64,000 bases of DNA, from assembly GCA_907163375.1 (NCBI GenBank), contig CAJQUW010011499.1:118231-182230 (forward strand), read 5' to 3'. Under the pieces are notes generated by a model. That model did no database searches. It saw only the letters and a list, made by a program, of their open reading frames with translations, and was not told the origin of the DNA. How positions within the stretch are numbered: the first letter of the stretch is position 1; each line of letters starts with the position of its first letter. Source of the DNA: Prostheceraeus crozeri. Lineage: Eukaryota; Platyhelminthes; Polycladida; Euryleptidae. The position numbers and the translations under genes were made by a program. This document shows positions 33,988 to 47,699 of the stretch, piece after piece.

Positions 33988-36624
33988 ATGTGGCGCCTGA
34001 AATAGAAGTCCTACATTTTTGCCCGAAAAAATCTATGTTAATACTGTGCGCAATTGAATGCTTTTTTGGGCAGATGTATGAATAGAAATATGGTTAAAAT
34101 CAGAGCTCAAAGAAGCGCAGGTCGGCGGGCTTAGTTCACGAGGACCAGCAAAAATGCAACAGGAAGTCCAAATTGCCCCTAGGATAGAAAAACATGAAGC
34201 CTAACTACACTACTCATATTTAGATGTCACACATTGCACAATATGCAAGCATCGAGCTAACGATTTAGTCAAATATGAATTCCTTGCATTCACAAATAAT
34301 GTTCTTGCGCTCTCATTCTCATGATTGTAAAGGTAGTAATATCTGGATATTTTTTAAAATCTCGATGTCTTAATGTTTTAATAGATTCACTTTCAAACGT
34401 ATCCTTACGCTCATGTAAAAGCGTAACATAAATGCTTCCTCTAAACCAAAAAGATCAACAATTTTCGGATGGGGGTAGATGAGAAATTTTTGAATGAAGA
34501 GTGATATCATGAAATGATGTTGGCGAATGATAAGTCATCACCAACAACACAAACATATCCAATTATATAGAACACTATGAAAGGATGAGTAGATTGTCAG
34601 CAAAAACAAACATAAAAATTGAAGGTTTAGATATTGTTTTCAAATTGAAAGAAATAAAGAAAGTAGCTTACAGAAGTGAGAGAATGAATGAAAAGAACAA
34701 TCTGAAAATGTGCGCCACATTTACAATTTACAAAGTAGATACTTGTAAGGCCACTGATCGGCAGTGGTTTGAGCCAAAGTCTAGGGGTCGGCTTCCTAAT
34801 GCAAGAAAGCATTTCTAACCCTTTTCCATCGCACAATACTCATATTTTAGTTGTGAAATATATCAGTAAGGACTTATTGTTCTCATTATCAATGCAGAGC
34901 GAATTATAAGAGGAATTTGCAAGCCTGGTAGGAAATCGACTTCAAGGGCAACGAAAGAATTATCTGTACTATAATAATTTAGAATTTATTTTGTTGACAT
35001 TGAGATATTGGAAAATTATTGGAAATCAGCAATTTGTGCTCTCCCAGTATAAATCAACAGCTGAGCGATGCAATCTTCAGAAGCTCTCTAGGAGATAGCT
35101 ATCAATACCCATTTCTAATATCCTGATGTCTTCCAATTTCAAAAACCGGTTCCTTTTGTCTCTATCTGTCTCTTTCTTTTTTCAAATTTAGACGCTGGAT
35201 TTCCCTAAATGCTTGAATAACGTGGACAGCTAAATTTTGCACCATGTGCTAAAACATCAAATGCTTCAGGGCGCTCTCGACTAGGGACTGATAATAAGAA
35301 GTCACTGTTAACGAGTTCGGATGTGGTTTCGGAAGAAATTGATGACAGTATTTTAAAAAATTGAAAAAAATCACTCTGATAGAAAACGTAAAATAAGAGC
35401 AAGGGAGATCACAGATCAATGTTACAGGGTCATTTTTTGTTTGCAACATATCGGCCGACCAGTTTTTGCAGCTCTATAGTATACATAATAATACTTTTTG
35501 CCTACAGCTTCATTTAAACTCATTGTTGGAACAGAAGTATTATGATACATTCATCATCTTCATATGAAATACAAAGTAGCTTATAAATATTCAAAATCAA
35601 ATATCATTTAAAATGTCTGATTATAAGCTTGAATATTTCAAGTACCGGCTAGCAATTTAATATAGACGTGACTGTTCAGGCTGCTGATATGAAACACACT
35701 GTGTGTAAAGAGGTATAGGGGCTCGGGACCGGCTGATTTGAAATATGTAAACATGTGCTGGCTTTTCAAAGCGCAATTATTACTCGCGTTCGCAAAAGAA
35801 ATTGCCACATCAATAATTTCGCTTTCAAGACTTGTTCTGTGTAAAACGGGGTGGTCTTAAAGTTCTATCCTAATCACCAATGTCTATCTAATTGATTTTA
35901 GCGCTCGTTGTGACAGATATGATTGCAAATTAAACTCGCTTGCGCATCAGCGTACTATTAAAGAAATTTCAAGTTTTAGAGGGCATCAAAGGATAACATC
36001 GTTAAAATCGGCGGTTCGGGCGCGGTCCGGTTATGATGCAAAAATCTAGACATGGTTTAGGTCTCACTCTGTTTTTATTTTCTCTGCTCCCACTCTGTTC
36101 GACTACCGCTCATTGTTTCTTGCTTTTGTCTTAGTGAGTGAAACTGCGTGAGTCAGTTACATAAAGAGGCAAAACTTTCTTCTCATCAAAATATGATAAT
36201 ATTTTCCGCTTCATACTTTTCATTATCACCATTATTGCGGCGTGTTTCTCCTTGAACATGATATTTTTCTGTCTTCGAATTTCGTGTCATTCTTTGGGAG
36301 TGAATCATTTTGAGCACTTATTTTCAGAAGAACATTAACGAGAGACGTTTGGGTCGAACTCCTAAATGCTACCATCTGCAGATTACGCTGTTTGAATTGT
36401 GGGAATATGGGTTTCGGGAACATAAAAGTGATTTCGCTCATGCAAAACGTACACCAGGTGAATACTTGGCAGCGATTGAATCACGTTTCTAATCTTGTTC
36501 AAATCCTCGCATCATCCTGCAATACATAATTATCTTGATGACATCAAAGATACCATCACTAATGAAACTGATGCCGCCAGAAGATTAAATCATCTTTCTT
36601 TGTATGGCTATCATAGAAATCTTA
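33988..36624. other. Gene-free stretch
   Basis: No supported gene or RNA. Short open frames near 34585 and 36310 have no recognisable family and no supporting signals. Confidence 0.4.
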
Positions 36625-36889
36625 CTTGCATAACGTTTTTTTTTTTTAACACCAGAGGAACCCGCAGAAAAACGATGTTGTTCTTGTAAAAAACCCTTTA
36701 TCGAGGCCTTTCAGCCCGCCGCCGGCCATCGTCACAGCGCCGCGCGTTTTGACTGCCGCGGGCAGCTGGGCAGCTGAATCGATATAATTTTTTTTTTTTA
36801 CAACAACAATTTTTTTTTCGGGTTTTTTGGTGGTTAAAAAAAAAAAATGTCAAGCCAATTTCTTTTTTTCTTTTTTCTTGCATAACGTT
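36625..36889 (-). mobile_element. 239-bp insertion with 13-bp target duplication and poly-T end
   Basis: CTTGCATAACGTT occurs at 36625-36637 and again at 36877-36889. Between them lie 239 bases that begin with a long T run and contain a GC-rich core (about 36700-36775) unlike its surroundings, followed by more T and A homopolymers. A target duplication of 13 bases with a poly-T at one side is the signature of a LINE-mobilised retrocopy inserted on the minus strand. The core was not recognised as a known RNA. Confidence 0.65.
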
Positions 36890-37865
36890 CATCAAAACAA
36901 TGAGAATCTTTCTCGGTGTGATTACAAATGCTTCTCCGAAATATCACTCACATTTCTATGTGCCGGAATGGAATTCCAAGAATGTATGTGTTAAGATGTC
37001 TTCAATCGAATACGAACATAATCCTTCCAAACATTTTGTAATGATGGATAAATCCAATGCGTGTGCAGCGAACAAAGACACTAAAATAACAATTTCTCTT
37101 CTGTAGCACTCTCTCTCCCTCGATTAAGCAGTCTGAATGTGACACGGCACTAAGATATGAATAGAGTAAGAGGAAAATTAATCTATGTTTAGTTATCAAC
37201 GTTGATGGAGCTGAATTCTCAGATAACCCTCCAAAGTGCAAGTATTTAATGTATTCAATATAAAGTAATGTAAATAAAGAGAGAGAGAGATGGACAGAAC
37301 TGGCTTGGTTAATATGCAATCATCACGTGCACTTTAATCATTTACTTGTACTTTATTGGTGCTTTCTTCCAAAAATAAACCCTTGAATTTTTTGAGAGAG
37401 AGAGAGAGACCACGCACTCATATTTGTGAATAGACCTGAATACTTTAGCTCAGGCCCTTAATCAATGCCTTGGCGGTATGGAGCACTTATTGCTGTGTAT
37501 GTACTTTTACATCCGTCATGGTTGATTTGTGTCAAAATCTAGAATTCGAATGAAGCTTTATGAAATTGAGTTAGATATCGTCAGAAGCTGAGAATGGTCT
37601 GCAATGCGTAATTTTTGGTAGTGGATAACTAAGCGATAACCATGTTTCTGATTGTTTCAAATTCTAAGGAAACCAGTTGATATGACAGAGAAACGAACGT
37701 AGTTATAATGTTTATTATCTTTCTAAATTTATTTTTTATTTATTTCAAAAATGCACTTATCCACATTGAACTACATTCTCGCTATCACCGCCGATCAGAA
37801 GCATGATAATATTACATACACATGATAGGAAGTGACCTGAAGACATATCATGCCAAAAATTAGTG
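36890..37865. other. Gene-free stretch with two short GA runs
   Basis: No gene is supported. Short (GA)6-7 tracts lie near 37278 and 37394. The rest is AT-rich. Confidence 0.4.
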
Positions 37866-38660
37866 CTCTATACCAGGGATGCGGAGTCCTATCATTTTGA
37901 TAGGACTCCGACTCCGGGGGTTGATAGGACTCCGACTCCGGGTGGCAAGTATATAAAGCCTAGTTTTTTTTGAAAAACAAATCGGTAGCCTATATCATAG
38001 ATCATTATAGGCTTAGCTGAACCTATTTTTAGTGATCACTGCTGCATCAATTATCAATCATTATCGATACGATTTTATCAAATGTCGCTTTAGGTTGGAT
38101 GCATACGACTCGGCTGCTCCCATATTTTTGATGTGTGCTTTACATGGTTTTTCTCCAATCTCTACCAGGCAGGAAAATCCCACTCTTTCTTTAAAAAATA
38201 TGAGCACACTTTCGATTTTAATATGCGCTTTAGAGGAGCCATCACATACACGATTAACGTGAGGGTGAGAGGTAATGTTCTCGAACAAACTAACATTTCA
38301 TTTTTGTCTCTGATGTGACCTCTGGCGCGTAGGTGTGATCGACGCTAGGCAGGCTTGTCTTCTATACTAAATCACCGAGTGAAAAGACAATCATTTTTTT
38401 CACTATCACGGTTCATTCCCTCAACTATTACAAGCTTTGCATGCATTGCTGTCTCTGTGCTTTTGTTTGACGGAGAAAGTTGACATCAAGACAGTGACAG
38501 CTATATGCACGAGAATAAATAATTTGTTTGTATTACATTTCGAGTCTAGTTATACGCCGGATTCCGGAGTCCTATCATTTGATAGGACTCCGACTCCGAC
38601 TCCAGCAAAAATGATAGGACTCCGGGACTCCGACTCCGACTCCACATCCCTGCTCTATAC
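37866..38660. mobile_element. hAT-type non-autonomous element with exact 8-bp target duplication
   Basis: The 8-base duplication CTCTATAC at 37866-37873 and 38653-38660 flanks a 779-bp element (37874-38652) that begins CAGGGATGCGGAGTC and ends in the inverted GACTCCACATCCCTG. CAGGG ends and 8-bp duplications define the hAT superfamily. Both ends carry repeated GGAGTC/GACTCC words and an ATAGGACTCC palindrome (TATCATTTTGATA type), which may be transposase binding sites. There is no transposase gene inside. Confidence 0.88.
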
Positions 38661-40528
38661 TCAATAGACTAAATACACTTAATGATTGAGTATAATTACA
38701 AATATAATGATTGATTGATTATCTTCATATGACTGAACAAGATTTTCAGCTGACGCACATGGCTTCTAGCAGTATAGATAGCACATCTGATCCCATTCTT
38801 GGCAACATTTTGATACGCGCATAAGTTTTGGTGCGATATGCTGTTTTAGATTAAACTAGAATCTTTTTAACATGTCTTAAATTTCTAGTTCATTCCTTCT
38901 AGTAATTTAGATGCTATCATCATATCAACGACCTTGATTATTCACACATTTGAAATAATTACTACAAGTTTTTCTTCAATTTGCTTACTTAACTGTTATT
39001 TCAACACTGGTATTTCGTAATGAGTATTCAGTACATTCGTGTATTATTTGTTAATCCATGCCGATGAAAAGTTATGAAGTTAGCGGAACAAAGTCGCACA
39101 TAAAACTTGATTTTCTTGCGTTAAAAAACTCACGATGTTGTTTCATTCATTGATCAAGTAACTGCTCAAAGAGTTTTATGTGACATGTTGTTTATCCGAT
39201 TTGATTTTCTCAGCAAAGAAACTATTAAGTTCAGCCTGTGGTCAAGCTTGCAATGCCAGATTGCACTCAAAGTTGCCGTCAAAAAGGAAATATTTTATTT
39301 CCTTTTGATCATTATCGCGAATTTGCTACACAGACAAATTCCATTTTCAATATCGTCAGAACTTTGCCTGATATCTGGAAAGACAAAGTGTTGATACAAC
39401 GAGGATCCTATCTATCTGTCTTAGAACTGGAAAACAAAAAGGATTAATGACTCGATGAGACACACTATTCTCTGATTGTAGCCTATAGAGGAAATCGTCA
39501 ACACTTGTTCGACAACAATTAACTGCTAATGAGAACAAGAGGCCCATGGGCTAACTCTTTCAGCGTATCAAGCTTTTTTGCTGCTGATTTTGACAACGTT
39601 GTGATGCATGCATGTAAGTTTGCTGCGATGTGCTTCTTTAGATAAATTGGCATCCTATTAATAATTTTTTGATTATTTGTGAATTATTTCTAGCAATTTA
39701 AGTGCTTTTATCACATCTACGACAATGACAGCTGTAGTGAATTTCCATTCAATTCGTCTTAAAAATTCAGACAATTCTAATGACTTTGATAATCGTTATC
39801 AATTAAGATGTTCATAAATCATTGTGACAATGCAAACATATTACCTACATAAATATAATCATAATTTATAAACATCCTAATGAAAACTCATTGGGAAGGC
39901 ATCTTTGTATGACATGCCAACGTAGCTTCCATGTAGACATGTAAATGAGAGGCTGACCCGTTGGGAGAAAGTCCGTTCCGTGCCCGTTTTATTGAGAATA
40001 TTCGAACTCAGGCCTGGGAACCCATTTCGGCCCGTTAGGCCCGATATTAAAAGAGATACTTAGAAAGTGAAGTTCTTGCAATGCACATTTTTGTACATGA
40101 ACAAGCATTAATGGTTCACTGTTCTCAATATCTATGATTCGAATATGTGAGCTTGATAAATTTGTGCTAGGTTTTTGTCATAAGCTGAAATTAGTCTGTA
40201 GTGCTCAATTTTTGGACATAACTAACTAAGCAATAAGTATATTTATATCATAATTAACATCGATTTGGAAACTTGGAGCTTTAAATAATGAGAATACATG
40301 ACATACTTACATAACATTTGTCATTTTGGCGATGTTTATCAGACCATCACAATACGAGCAATCACAAGACGTCAAAGAGAGGTTTGAGCTGCAGGCATGC
40401 TGCTGCTATGCATTTTATGAAATTCAAATAAAAATGCTCATTGAATTCTTGGTTGTTCTTTGGTTCATCCTAAATAATCAGAGCATTATAGAAGATAGCA
40501 TAGAGTAAGTAGAGTAGGTAGACAGTGT
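38661..40528. other. Gene-free stretch
   Basis: No supported gene, RNA or repeat end. Near 39950-40050 a slightly GC-richer patch holds repeated CCCGTT and GGCCCG words without a clear unit. Confidence 0.4.
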
Positions 40529-41387
40529 CATACAGTAGGTGTATACAGGTAGAGTGTCGACTCAAAAAATGACAGGATACAGTGAGCACTTTTACACCAA
40601 AAAATTCAAGTCTTTGCAGAGATTGCGTTCCTGCGGTCTAAAAAATTGTTGATCACTTTTTAAGAAGCTAAATTTTTGCAAATTATTCCTATGTTTTTAC
40701 GCTAGCGATTTGGAATATCTAAAATAAAATAAGTAGCATGAAATTTATTAGATATCAAAAGGAATGAACATTTATTAACAGGCACCTCAATTAAGCGGGA
40801 ATTAAGCTGATTATCAAAGGCGTTTCATGAACCGCATTATAATGCAAATCTTCATGGAAAAGTTGAGATCTTATTGTGCTTCTTGGCTGAAATTTCAAGT
40901 TTTTCATTCAATTTTCATCGGCATGATTTTATGCGAATCATTAAAGTTATATTTCATCTCTTGAATCTGAATAGTGATGTACTTCCATCTACTTCTTGTA
41001 AAGTTAATTATGATCATTGTCTTTGATTCTGATATTTTGCTCTTTCAGTGACAGGTTGTGATATGATCACGCTGAAAAAAATACTCTGATTAATATGGCT
41101 GAGCATTAAAGCAATAGTAACCCATTAAATTGCAAATTTAACAAACATTATTTCTCCAAGGTTGTCATCTCACGGAGGATTTGTGAAATACTATTATTCC
41201 TTCTGTGTTGCTATGATCAGTCATTTCCGTGGTATTTCTTCCAAACTGCAAAAATTTGCTTTTCTCATATTTGGTATCAATACCCACTGGCATTCAACTC
41301 GTTCATTTAATAAATCGAAATTGCATACACATTGGGGATTTAATTAATGCTGAGTTGCTGCTCTATACCTAATATACTTACTCTATG
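40529..41387. mobile_element. TIR element, family A copy 2
   Basis: Begins CATACAGTAGGTGTATACAGG with TAGAGTGTCGACTC just inside, and ends with CCTAATATACTTACTCTATG. These are the ends of the element at 16413-17059 in reversed order, and most internal sequence matches it in inverse orientation. At about 860 bp it is the longest uninterrupted copy here. No transposase is seen. Confidence 0.75.
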
Positions 41388-43456
41388 GAAGATAATATCT
41401 TTGACATTTGTTGCATTTGATGCAGAATCTGTAACACAGCTTACCTCTGATATATGTAGCTTGCATTGACCATCTGTCGTGCTACATGAACATATGCATG
41501 TAAGTGGCTTGCTAAAACTGGATAATGCATTTCGTGGAAATATTTCTGAAGTTAATTCCATAGCAAAGTCGCACTATTGACACGTCTGATATGAAAATCT
41601 ATCTACGCAAAACTGATCGACATCTGGTGGCAAGTTCTGTGCTCCCAAATGTTTTATAGCCCAGGGTGGTCATCGGTCGTTTATTCAATATCATGATATT
41701 GTTCGCATTGATTCTGTCTACGTTCCACAAATGACTTACGTTGGTTTTGCTGTGGGAGTGGGAGTTTATTGGAGCCGGCGAAGATTATCGTAATACACAG
41801 CTATACAGCCTAACTCCTATAAATCCTGTTCGATATCTTAATCCGGTATCTTCATGTCATATTCAAGAGCGTAAATAACTCGTTATTGGAGAAGGTTTTT
41901 CAATGGCGACTGATCCGTCAATTGATAAACTCCTGAAGCGTGAATATCAATTCTCCATGAGTATCATTTTTTAAGGGCATTGCATTGAATGCTCTCTAAT
42001 AACATGCAATAATTAACTAATCTTAAGAAGTGAAGCTTGCAGTGCAACACATACAATTCGTAGTTAATTTGGCCCAAGCTCATATATGAAGCATAATATC
42101 ATAATACTCAATATGTGATGTTGAATGCTAATGTATACTGTTATAGATGACACCCTGATGAAGGTCGGTATGGCCCTCGGGCATCAACATCTGCACCAGG
42201 AATGTATTTCAGTCCATTCACAGGTGAAATGCGTAGTTGACTGATGAAGCGGGAATATCTTCAAAAGCAGAATTAGAACTTGCTCAAAACTACTGTCAGC
42301 AGGCAATTTCGTCTAAATAGCATGGAATGATCACTGTATCGGTCTCGCTCACCTTTCATGAGAACTGTCGCATGCACATTTTCTCTTTGTATCGCGAGAT
42401 TCATTCGCCAATAATGCGAATGATGTTCCTTGAATGGAAATTGATTTGTGGTATTTGAGTGTAGTGCATCGCACCAGCCTAGTGTTAGCGTGAACAGAAT
42501 ATTTACTTGACTTATTCATACTATGAATAACTGGTGAATGATCTCATCATGTGCTTCCGCATGATGTTTGTTATCGCTCCTGATTGATTTGATTTTCTCA
42601 CCTTGTTCTTGCCTAGTCTTTTGTTTATTCAAGAGGTGCTATGATGCCTATAAACTGGTGACAACATAATACTGACGACGAACAAGGTGAAGAAATTTTG
42701 ATGGATGTACAGTTTAATCGCGTAAGGTGCATTTTCCGCAATTGTTCGCAATCGCCAATCTTTGTAATACCTCAAAAGCGCATTTACACGGGTTCACTCA
42801 CTGAACTTCCACTGAATTTCGTGCGTCTTGCTACACCACACACACCCTCTACTTAGAAGAGTGTAGAGTGCGTGTGATTTCTATGACTCAAACATTCAGA
42901 CAGTTTTTGTTACAAGTCCCCTCAATTCATTGCTCTTCTGTCAAACCGAAATATACTGTATGCCACCTCTGAACCGTGCTGAGGTGCTGAAAACAGACAC
43001 TCTGTAATACTAAAGGAATAGAACGGACATGGACAGTGAAGTAAGACACGTCCTGCACATGCGCTGTCATGACAACGGCACCTAAATGATGACGGCTTCC
43101 AGTGGTTAACAATGGATATCCCAGTCTTATGAAACGAAGTTGCACCGTCAGATATCTATGGTTTGGTGGACCGCTTACCTGGAAAGCATAGAAATTGATG
43201 ACAATAAACCTCTAGAATGGAAGTAAAGCTTCATCCAATACACAATAGTGGCACAAAAATCGCACGCATTTTCACTTCGATGCCCTTGTCAACGGCTAAA
43301 CCATTGGGCTAGAAGAAGTCACATGTGCAATTCTGAGCTTTTCATTGGGTCTTCATGCCCCAACTTAGTTCCCCCGGATGTGCCGCGACCTTGAGCTAAT
43401 TTCCATTCTAGTCAACTGTAGATGAACAATCTATTTCTATGCTGGAAAGTGATTTA
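41388..43456. other. Gene-free stretch
   Basis: No supported gene or RNA. The frame near 42927-43145 has no recognisable family. Confidence 0.4.
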
Positions 43457-44694
43457 AGCCTACTTTACACTGGCAGTCGCTGCAGGTGCAGCAGACGAGT
43501 GACACGCCCGTCACATGATTGAAGCGCAGCATGACATAGCTATGAAGCATAACTGCATGTGCAGCACCTAATTTACATTCCGAACAGCAAGACATCATAG
43601 TCTGGCAGCCAGAGCGAGTTTATGCAGGGAACGAGGCCGAAAGTGAGACTTTCACAGAATGCTGTACACCCTATGCCTACTACGAATCGGCACGTCTGCC
43701 GAGTTCTAGTGAGTTCCTCTTCTTGTCAGACAAGATCAAAGAAAAACACATGTAAATTCAATGGGACGCAGATTGCAGTTTTTTGTTAAAATGAAATTTT
43801 CTATGTTTTCTCTGATTAAAGGAAAAGTACTAAGCCCAGAGTCATAATTTTTGGCATGGAATGTCTTCAGGTAATTTCCTATTATGTGCATGTGCTTTTA
43901 TCATGCATCTAATCGGCAATGTATTTGAGAATGTGGTTGAATGTGAATAAAGTTGCTCAAAATGTTTGTGTTTGCCGACATTAACAGGCTCGCCAAATCT
44001 AAATGTGTTCAGCTTTTTAGGTAGGGTTGCATGAACATGAGAGGAAATGACCTGAAAACATTCCATGCGAAAAATTATGACTCTGGGCTTAGTACTTTTT
44101 GTTTAATCAGAGAAAACATATAAAATTTTACTTTAGCCAAAAACGGCAATCTGCGTCCCATTGGATTTACATGTGGTTTTCTTTTATCCTGTCTGACAAG
44201 AAGAGGAACTCAGTAGAACTCGGCAGACGTGCCGATTCGTAGTAGTCATAGGGTGTACATCATTCTGTAAAAGTCTCATTCTCGGCCTCGTTCCTTGCAT
44301 AAACTCGTTCTGGCTGCCGGGCTAATCAAGGCAGTTACTACACTTTCCAACCAAAGTGAGTCATGGAGCAAAAATAGAGAAAATTAACCAATCAGATGAC
44401 ACTGTCATTGCAGCAGGCTGCAAAGAAATAGACTTCGGTCCAATCGCTGAACTGCACCTGAGCTGCCACTGCAGCACTGACGTCATGTTCTATGTCAGAA
44501 GAAATTAGGATGAACGTCATGACCAGGTCATCATCGTCATCTGCTGCACAGCACATGAACAGTGCAAAGAAGGCCTTAGTTGACCGACTTCATGGAGTCC
44601 ATTGGATTGAGACGATCGCGCACGCGCAATTGGATGCGTGTGTCCGTGTGTGCAGCAGTATGTGTCAGTGTAAACTGTTAGTGTAAAGCAGGCC
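43457..44694. mobile_element. Element with TTA target duplication (PIF/Harbinger-like), interrupted
   Basis: TTA at 43454-43456 and 44695-44697 flanks inverted ends AGCCTACTTTACACT and AGTGTAAAGCAGGCC. TTA (TWA) target sites are typical of PIF/Harbinger elements. Its own sequence is short, because a 726-bp foldback element (43599-44324) sits inside it. No transposase is present. Confidence 0.65.
43599..44324. mobile_element. Foldback element, family B copy 2 (complete)
   Basis: Left and right halves are inverted repeats of about 300 bases each, with only scattered mismatches, around a short unique centre near 43900-44000. Ends are TAGTCTGGCAGCCAGAGCGAG and its inverse, with ATCA on both outer sides (before 43599 and after 44324). 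Related copies lie at 20318 and 55172. It lies inside the TTA-flanked element and so inserted later. Confidence 0.85.
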
Positions 44695-44721
44695 TTAGTG
44701 AACCCGGGTAAATGCGCCTTA

Positions 44722-45051
44722 GGCCTCAGCCACACTGAAAGCAAACACGAGCGTCCCGAGCGTCTCGAGCAAACATATGTCCGTTAGGCCTCAGCCAAGC
44801 GTTACCGAGCAAAGCGTTTTGCAGCTAGTATAAAGTCATCATTGCAGCAGTTGTAGACTGCCACACTGCGAGCAAAGCAAAGCAGAGCGTTTAATAGCTT
44901 GCGGACATACGTTTGCTCGAGACGCTCGGGACGCTCGCGTTTGCTTTGCTCGCAGTGTGGCAGTCTATCACTGCTGTAATGATGACTTTATATTTGCTCC
45001 AAAATGCTTTGCTCGGAAACGCTTGGAAAAGCTCGCAGTGTGGCTGAGGCC
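44722..45051. mobile_element. Palindromic miniature element with TTA target duplication
   Basis: TTA at 44719-44721 and 45052-45054 flanks a 330-bp element with ends GGCCTCAGCCACACTG and CAGTGTGGCTGAGGCC. Long internal inverted repeats include GCGTCCCGAGCGTCTCGAGC and its inverse near 44910. A second internal copy of the end, TTAGGCCTCAGCC, is at 44785-44797, so two related elements appear nested. TIR and target site suit PIF/Harbinger-type MITEs. Confidence 0.8.
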
Positions 45052-47503
45052 TTAAGCATAATTTGAGATTACAAATTCCGACAGTCCTGTTTACAACTTG
45101 TGTATACAGCAATTATGAGTCTACTTTCGTCACTTGATCGTTAAAATGTACATTTTTCGGATTCATTGACTTTGTAAATTGTTGAATGCTCTATCAAACA
45201 TATTCATTATCCGATAGTTCCGCGATATGGGATTCATACCTCACTCAATGGTATTATATTTGTATATAATATATATTATATATATGTTTTTTATATATGT
45301 TATTTTATATATAATTATATACATATATGTATACAATTTATTTATTCATATCTGTTCTCCATCTAGCGCCATTGAAATCGCAATTATCTTGACTGGCAGT
45401 GATTGCACTAGTTGCGAGTATATTCAATTGAGTCTACATTACAAACAATTTGACAAGGCGTATTTTTGCAAATCTGCTCATAAATGCGATTTTTCCCGTT
45501 TGCACTTCTTACAAAGGAAGCTTGGCATAATCTGAAAATATTAGCTTACAATGTTCATGCATAACAAATCCGTAACTCATGTATATGTTATCAAAGGCGT
45601 TTAAGTACATTCATGAATTAATTAGTCTACTGCGTGTATCATGATTTATCCTGAAGCCTCTTTGATACACATCTCAAATCTCTGATGTCTATGTATTATA
45701 AAAACATAATTTGCCAGCGGCAGTCGTTAAAACAAACGCTGCCGCAGCAGTCTGTCGAGTCAAATATACATTCAAAGCCAAAACGAGATGAATGAAGTCC
45801 GCAAAATGCCTTACAGGAAAGTGCTCCGTACATTGCCGACGGTCTAGATTTGATGACGATTCAGAGGATCATATAACTTTTTCAGATGTTGCAACAGACT
45901 TTTAATATTACATTGCACTCACTTCCCCAAGCAGTATTCTCATTTTCAGGTCTGTGTGTCATCTATGACATCAATTTGTCCCGATCAAAATTACAAGCTA
46001 TATTTTCAATGTAAAGCTGGTCGGGTTTATCTTGTAACGAAGCTATTTGCGCCGGTTTGTCAATTGCGCTTTTGATCGCAAGATAAGACAAGATTAAGAG
46101 AATGTTGGCTTCATGCCACAACGCGTACAGAATCTTGCATGTCAGCTTGAAGCGATCTTGTCAATGCTAAGCCAAAATTAACTTGATAAAGGAATTAAAG
46201 CAAAATTATGCGTGCCTTTGATATTCAAGACACAAATAGAAATCTAGAAGGCAAACTAATTTCCGTCTTTTTGTCTTAAAGAAAAGGAAACATCAGGTTT
46301 TCCAAATTTTATGAAGGCATAAAAGATTGAATATTGTTAGAAATGTTTCGGCGATTTGCTGAATAAGAAGTTTGCATAAGTAATATTTATGACGTTATTG
46401 TATGGAATCAAAGTTACGACAGACATAAGGAAAAGATTGCATTCAGATGGGATAAATGCACGTGGATAACAATAAATATCTTTAGGAATTTGCTATTCAG
46501 GGATAAAGTGGAACGAATAAATTATTCATCATATTTAATCTTGTAGAGACAAATAAAATGTAATTATGCGACATTTGAAACAGATTCGTCCTCGCAGCCG
46601 TCTTATATTCATTTAGGAATTCAGAAGGACATTATTTTCTATGGCTATTGGTGACGGCGAATGCCAATTGATGACTGACTTGCTGACTATATTATGCTTT
46701 TACATCTGAATTCGTATTAATATAATAATAACATCTTCTATAATTTCTTGAAAATGAAAACCAAAAAGCATTTCAGTTAATATTATGGTCGACTTAAAAG
46801 TATCGGTGAAGACAGTAAATGACTCAATTGATCGAAAAGGACAGGGGAATATGACAAAACTCCAGTGCATGCCAAATATTTAATTGATTACGATTGTGGA
46901 GAACGCAGCCAAACAATTTCTTCGTCCTTCCGCATGCGAAGAAGGAGCCGAGAAAGTGCGATTACCAATTGGTTGGTGTGGTTAAGAGGATGTGTTGGTT
47001 GAATCGCGGCAGGGAGGAGCTTCTTTATACAAGTATAGTATATCCGAAAAAAAATGCTCATCTGAATGAGCACATGAGTAGTTGCTTCCACAAATTATCC
47101 GGCGTGCACGGTTTAAAGTACGTGCGTTTGACGATTTATTGGCCTCTTTAATTCAAATTCGCAAATAATGGAGCACAGTAGAGAAGCACATTAAGTATTT
47201 CTGTGCAGATCATGAAATTTGTGAACTATTTCTTGAGAGTTATGTTCATGAGACTGAATAAAAATATAGATATGAAAGACCGGGTGGTTTTTGCCGAATG
47301 CAGACATGCACACCATGCTATAAATTTGTAGCTACAAATTGCGATTGACTCTACCTGATTTGTCTGTGTTATAGCTAAATTAGCTAAATGTATAGTGATT
47401 CCTGGCAAAAATTATGTTTCCTTATTACATCCCTTGAAATCAAAGTATTCAACAAATCGTTCATTGCAATATCGGAACACCTACGTTGTCAGAAGAGTAA
47501 TTC
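45052..47503. other. Gene-free stretch with an AT microsatellite
   Basis: An imperfect TATA/ATAT tract spans 45250-45340. The rest is AT-rich with no supported gene. A short frame at 46894-47151 has no recognisable family. Confidence 0.4.
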
Positions 47504-47699
47504 TTTATGAGAGAGAGAGAGAGATGTTTATTGAGATCCAAATTGAGAATCAGAAAGTAAATACAGCAAATATGATTACGCACAGGTTACAGATATGGTT
47601 AAAAAGAACGAGGTATTTACTAAAAATGCATAAAAAATGCAAACAATGCAAATCAAAAGAATTTTAACTAGTCACAAAAGGTCACTGACTTCAATATAC

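Noticed and set aside
36310..37106. Plus-strand frames on both sides of the 36.6-kb insertion as one interrupted gene
   Set aside because: Removing the insertion does not yield a recognisable protein or a consistent frame.
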